A DNA stretch of 52,640 nt, taken from NCBI GenBank assembly GCA_020832285.1, contig JAFIFB010000084.1:1-52640 (forward strand). Direction: 5' to 3'. Position 1 is the first letter of the stretch; the number at the start of each line of letters is the position of its first letter. A program made the translations under genes and the position numbers. Positions 50,054-52,640 of the stretch are shown one piece after another. Under the pieces are notes generated by a model. That model was not told where the DNA came from and searched no databases. It saw nothing but the letters and a program-made list of their open reading frames with translations. This stretch comes from Balneolaceae bacterium (lineage in GTDB: Bacteria > Bacteroidota > Rhodothermia > Balneolales > Balneolaceae).

Positions 50054-50290
50054 AAATAGTGTTTTATCAACGATGAATCCGCAAGATGTTCATGTTCATA
50101 CTACCCTGTTTGAAAGAGTCCGACAATTACAGAAAGGAAACTTTGCCCCAGCGGGATTCCTTTGGCACGGGTTTCGTAAGAATCTTTAACCTTTACTCCT
50201 CAATTGTTACTGTTCACAATATTTTGCACAATGTACGTATGCTTTCTTCAAGATGCAGATTCAATTTTCATTCTGTTAAAAATAGAAGTT

Positions 50291-51403
50291 TTACCTCACA
50301 TTGCGAATTCGATTTTTGATATAATCGTGAAAGATATATCCGCCTAAATCATTGAGGGAAGCAAAATAGGCACGCCCCTTGTTCGCTTCAGTCAGCTCTC
50401 TGACAAAATTTTGCAGGTAGGGATCACGGGCAATCATAAATGTGGTGATATCGATATTTTCTTTTCTGCAGACCAATGCTTCATCCAGTACTTTATTGAT
50501 GATCTTCCGATCCAGGCCGAAACTGTTTTTATATATCCGTCCTCTTTCAAACATGCAGGATGGTTTCCCGTCGGTAATCATGAAAATCTGCTTGTTCGAA
50601 TATTTCTTTCGCTGCAAAATATGCCGTGCCATTTGCAGGCCGTGTAATGTATTTGTGTGGTAAGGCCCGACCTGCAAATACGGGAGATCTTTCACCTCTA
50701 TTTCCCACGCCTCATTGCCAAAAGCTACAATATCGAGCGAATCTTTGGCATAATTGTTCATAATCAATTCCGAAAGGGCCATTGCTACTTTTTTTGCCGG
50801 GGTGATTCGGTCTTCGCCATACAAAATCATCGAGTGGCTCAGGTCAATTAACAAAACCGTGGATACCGATGTATAATGGTCGGTATTGTACACCTGCAGA
50901 TCATCCTCATGCAAGCTGAACTGATCGATGGAACTGTGTTTAAGCATATTCATGATCGTGCCGGTACTGTCGATATGGGAGATATCATCGCCCGGTTTCC
51001 ACTTCCGGGTTTCGGGCTGTCGCTCCAGGCCCCTGCCGGTATGAACAGTTTTATGATTGCCCGGACCTCCCTTTCGCAGCTTACTAAAGATTTCCTCAAG
51101 TGCACTCCGCCGAATACTCCGGTCGGTTTTTGCAGTTGGCACCATCACCGTCTTCTCCTCATCAAAACGGATGTAACCACGCTCTTTCAGCTCTTCAATA
51201 AAATCGCCCATGCCGTATCCGTCCTCAAACTGATCTGTAATTTTGTGCTCTTCATCAATCTGGTTCAGCCATCTCAATGCCTGGGATACATCCCCGCCGG
51301 CGATGGTAAGCAGTTCGCGAAAAAGGTCCCAAAGTGTATCAAACGGAGATTTGGCTCCCTTTTTTCTGAATCGTTCGTTCCATTCGGAGTAGATAAAATG
51401 CAT
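50291..51403 (-). CDS. VWA-domain protein
   Basis: A 370-residue, probably cytoplasmic protein. The C-terminal half is a von Willebrand A domain with an intact MIDAS motif Asp187-x-Ser189-x-Ser191 (DLSHS) and a later MITDGKPS; a metal ion there could bind an acidic partner. The N-terminal ~130 residues are helical and charged (FDTLWDLFRELL, IRFDEEKTVMVP), followed by a basic GRGLERQPETRKWKPGDD segment. VWA proteins of this build commonly act with MoxR-type AAA ATPases as chaperone or metal-insertion pairs. No MoxR gene is adjacent in this window, so the partner is unknown. Confidence 0.88.
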   Translation of the reverse strand: MHFIYSEWNERFRKKGAKSPFDTLWDLFRELLTIAGGDVSQALRWLNQIDEEHKITDQFEDGYGMGDFIEELKERGYIRFDEEKTVMVPTAKTDRSIRRSALEEIFSKLRKGGPGNHKTVHTGRGLERQPETRKWKPGDDISHIDSTGTIMNMLKHSSIDQFSLHEDDLQVYNTDHYTSVSTVLLIDLSHSMILYGEDRITPAKKVAMALSELIMNNYAKDSLDIVAFGNEAWEIEVKDLPYLQVGPYHTNTLHGLQMARHILQRKKYSNKQIFMITDGKPSCMFERGRIYKNSFGLDRKIINKVLDEALVCRKENIDITTFMIARDPYLQNFVRELTEANKGRAYFASLNDLGGYIFHDYIKNRIRNVR

Positions 51404-51511
51404 GTTATAAAAATCTGCGTGAAAAGTCTATTCTTTATAACTTCAATTTTCTTCAAATCATTGCATTTGCAATTGGTTTGGGTATAAAGTAAACATTGAA
51501 TTGCAGACAGG

Positions 51512-51549
51512 CTAACCCGGTTTTCTCACCAAGACAGGGTGTTTCATTT
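51512..51549 (-). repeat. Repeat unit without the large hairpin (opposite strand)
   Basis: Read on the minus strand: AAATGAAACACCCTG, then TCTTGGTGAGAAAACCGGGTTAG. This matches the two ends of 23063-23210 without its 110-bp middle. A further GTGAGAAATCCGGGATAAA motif lies at 51618-51636, just before rnhB. Confidence 0.7.
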
Positions 51550-51617
51550 AAAGATCCCTAACTTGGATTATAAAGTATGTTATATCAAAAATTTACACTT
51601 CTTTTAGTATATTTAAT

Positions 51618-51636
51618 GTGAGAAATCCGGGATAAA
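51618..51636 (+). repeat. GTGAGAAATCCGGGATAAA motif copy before rnhB
   Basis: One of the recurring 17-19-bp words, here ending five bases before the rnhB ATG at 51642, so it overlaps the place a ribosome binding site would lie. Confidence 0.5.
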
Positions 51637-51641
51637 ATTTT

Positions 51642-52259
51642 ATGGACCGATACCACTACGAACATACATTGTGGAAGCAGGGCTACACACGCATTATGGG
51701 GCTTGACGAGGTGGGTCGTGGCTGTCTGAGCGGACCGGTCGTAGCAGCCGGTGTGATTATTAAACCAGAAAGCCACCTCAATGAAAAAATTGCCGACAGC
51801 AAATCTATCGGGTTGAATGAACGGGAGTTTCTGGCAGAAGAGATAAAAAAAACCGCTCTTTTCTGGTCTGTACATGAATGTCCCCCTCGTGTGATTGATG
51901 AAATCAATATACTGAAAGCATCCATCCGTGCGATGCTGAACTGCACCGAAGCCGATGGCGCCAATCCCGATTATCTGCTTGTTGATGGAAACCGGTTCAC
52001 ATCAACTGTTGTGCCGTATAGCTGCATCATCAAGGGTGATGATAAATCGGTATCCATCGCCGCGGCATCCATCCTTGCAAAAGTTCATCGGGACCGTTTG
52101 ATGAAAAAGCTCCACAAAGAGTATCCCGTTTATGGCTGGGACAGCAATGTAGGCTATCCCACAAAAACACATTTTGATGGCCTGAACAAATATGGCTACA
52201 CCAAACATCACCGCAAAAGCTTTAAGCTGAGAACGGAAAAAAAATTCGATGGTTTGTAA
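51642..52259 (+). CDS. rnhB: Ribonuclease HII
   Basis: This 205-residue enzyme cleaves the RNA strand of RNA-DNA hybrids and removes misincorporated ribonucleotides. Acidic residues Asp22 and Glu23 (GLDEVGRGCLSGP) and Asp115 (LLVDGN) are in place, and the SVSIAAASILAKVHRDR helix and GYPTKTH region are typical. Length and motifs match the family. Start ATG at 51642. It stands alone on the plus strand, divergent from the VWA gene. Confidence 0.96.
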   Translation: MDRYHYEHTLWKQGYTRIMGLDEVGRGCLSGPVVAAGVIIKPESHLNEKIADSKSIGLNEREFLAEEIKKTALFWSVHECPPRVIDEINILKASIRAMLNCTEADGANPDYLLVDGNRFTSTVVPYSCIIKGDDKSVSIAAASILAKVHRDRLMKKLHKEYPVYGWDSNVGYPTKTHFDGLNKYGYTKHHRKSFKLRTEKKFDGL

Positions 52260-52359
52260 ATGAACATTTACAACTTATCGGTTCTGCGGGAATTGTTGCG
52301 GTAAATTGATATGATTGCCCCTGCAGTCCCCTTTTGCCTGTTCCGACCAATTCGGGGCG

Positions 52360-52494
52360 GTTTTCCTTTCCGGATTTCAATAACAACCCCGCGAAACTTT
52401 GTGATGCTTTTTCAAAATCCTCATTTTAACTGTAATATGAGAGTAGTGTCTTGGCATGCTCCTAATCTTGCTCAAAAGCCTGCTCTTCGAAGTT
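52360..52494 (+). repeat. Decayed ~170-bp repeat, copy 2
   Basis: Same order of words as 31119-31287: TTTTCCTTTCCGGATTTCAA, AACAACCCCGCGAAACTT, GCTTTTTCAAAA and the end GCCTGCTCTTCGAAG. The middle is shorter and different. Confidence 0.6.
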
Positions 52495-52516
52495 TTAACG
52501 TAGTGTCGTGTCAACT

Positions 52517-52633
52517 GTAAAAGTGTGAGAGAGTCATCAGACGAGTCGTTCCGGGATCATCCCAATCATCTACATTGGTATATTTTTTGAAAAACTCGTC
52601 AGATGACTTAACCCGACGTTTTATCTTTGACAT
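52517..52633 (+). repeat. ~100-bp hairpin repeat with TATCTTTG end, full copy
   Basis: The arms GTCATCAGACGAGT (52533-52546) and ACTCGTCAGATGAC (52594-52607) match at 13 of 14 positions. In between are CCGGGATCATCCCAATCATCT and TATTTTTTGA. The unit ends ACGTTTTATCTTTGACAT, again with TATCTTTG. It is preceded by ACTGTAAAAGTGTGAGAG as in the short copy at 20801. Confidence 0.75.
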
Positions 52634-52640
52634 AACAGTA

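Larger units (their letters stand above)
52260..52640. other. 381-bp repeat-filled spacer at the right edge
   Basis: No gene seen. It holds a decayed ~170-bp repeat (52360-52494), a TAGTGTCGTGTCAA word (52501-52514) shared with the outer inverted repeat at 7062/7349, and the longest copy of the hairpin repeat (52517-52633), which runs almost to the window end. Confidence 0.6.

Overview
The window looks like chromosome of a marine or halophilic member of the Balneolota/Bacteroidota side of the FCB group. The grounds are the many lipoproteins, a BspA-type (DUF285) repeat lipoprotein, a TonB-dependent receptor with an N-terminal carboxypeptidase-regulatory-like domain, DUF2911, an OmpH/Skp series behind bamA, weak Shine-Dalgarno use and several TTG/GTG starts. 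The genus is not decided by what I can see. Most of the window is ordinary core genome; the accessory material is a lipoprotein cluster at the left edge and repeat-filled spacers.

Layout. 22-4853 (minus): four consecutive predicted lipoproteins (unknown, collagen-like, unknown beta-rich, DUF285 repeat protein). 5513-12399 (minus): asnS, an M16 zinc protease, purU, and acnA followed by two tandem intrinsic terminators. 12635-17001 (plus): a translation block rplM-rpsI-rpsB-tsf-pyrH-frr, with a possibly structured leader before rpsB; then smc (17195-20716). 21285-22730 (plus): an AraC-type regulator and a small four-helix membrane protein. 23447-25796 (minus): a TPR lipoprotein and an M28 peptidase with a PDZ domain. 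25862-28494 (plus): a TPP riboswitch with a Shine-Dalgarno-masking hairpin in front of a TonB-dependent receptor, so a thiamine-regulated outer-membrane importer; then a putative beta-barrel protein. 29589-32853 (minus): DUF2911 protein, msrA, an MFS transporter.

33087-49002 (plus) is a long housekeeping run: pyrG-nudix-amidohydrolase-nadE; a MltD-like LysM transglycosylase, a CtpA-type S41 protease, a PHP phosphoesterase and ribH; then uppS-bamA and three tandem OmpH/Skp-like genes, closed by a strong terminator. The last group couples undecaprenyl phosphate supply to outer-membrane protein assembly. 49379-51403 (minus): a phosphatidylcholine-synthase-like enzyme and a VWA protein. 51642-52259 (plus): rnhB.

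The least explained material is in the spacers at 7007-7376, 20717-21284, 22731-23446, 30847-31647, 49003-49378, 51404-51641 and 52260-52640. They hold several interspersed, hairpin-forming repeat families that recur within the window: nested inverted-repeat (MITE-like) structures, a ~100-bp repeat ending in a Bacteroidota-like -7 box, a ~120-bp repeat, and a short GTGAATAATNCRGGTTA-like motif seen about eight times. I found no CRISPR array, prophage, intact transposase, rRNA or tRNA. I did not recognise a new defence or metabolic system; the repeats are the best candidates for something undescribed.
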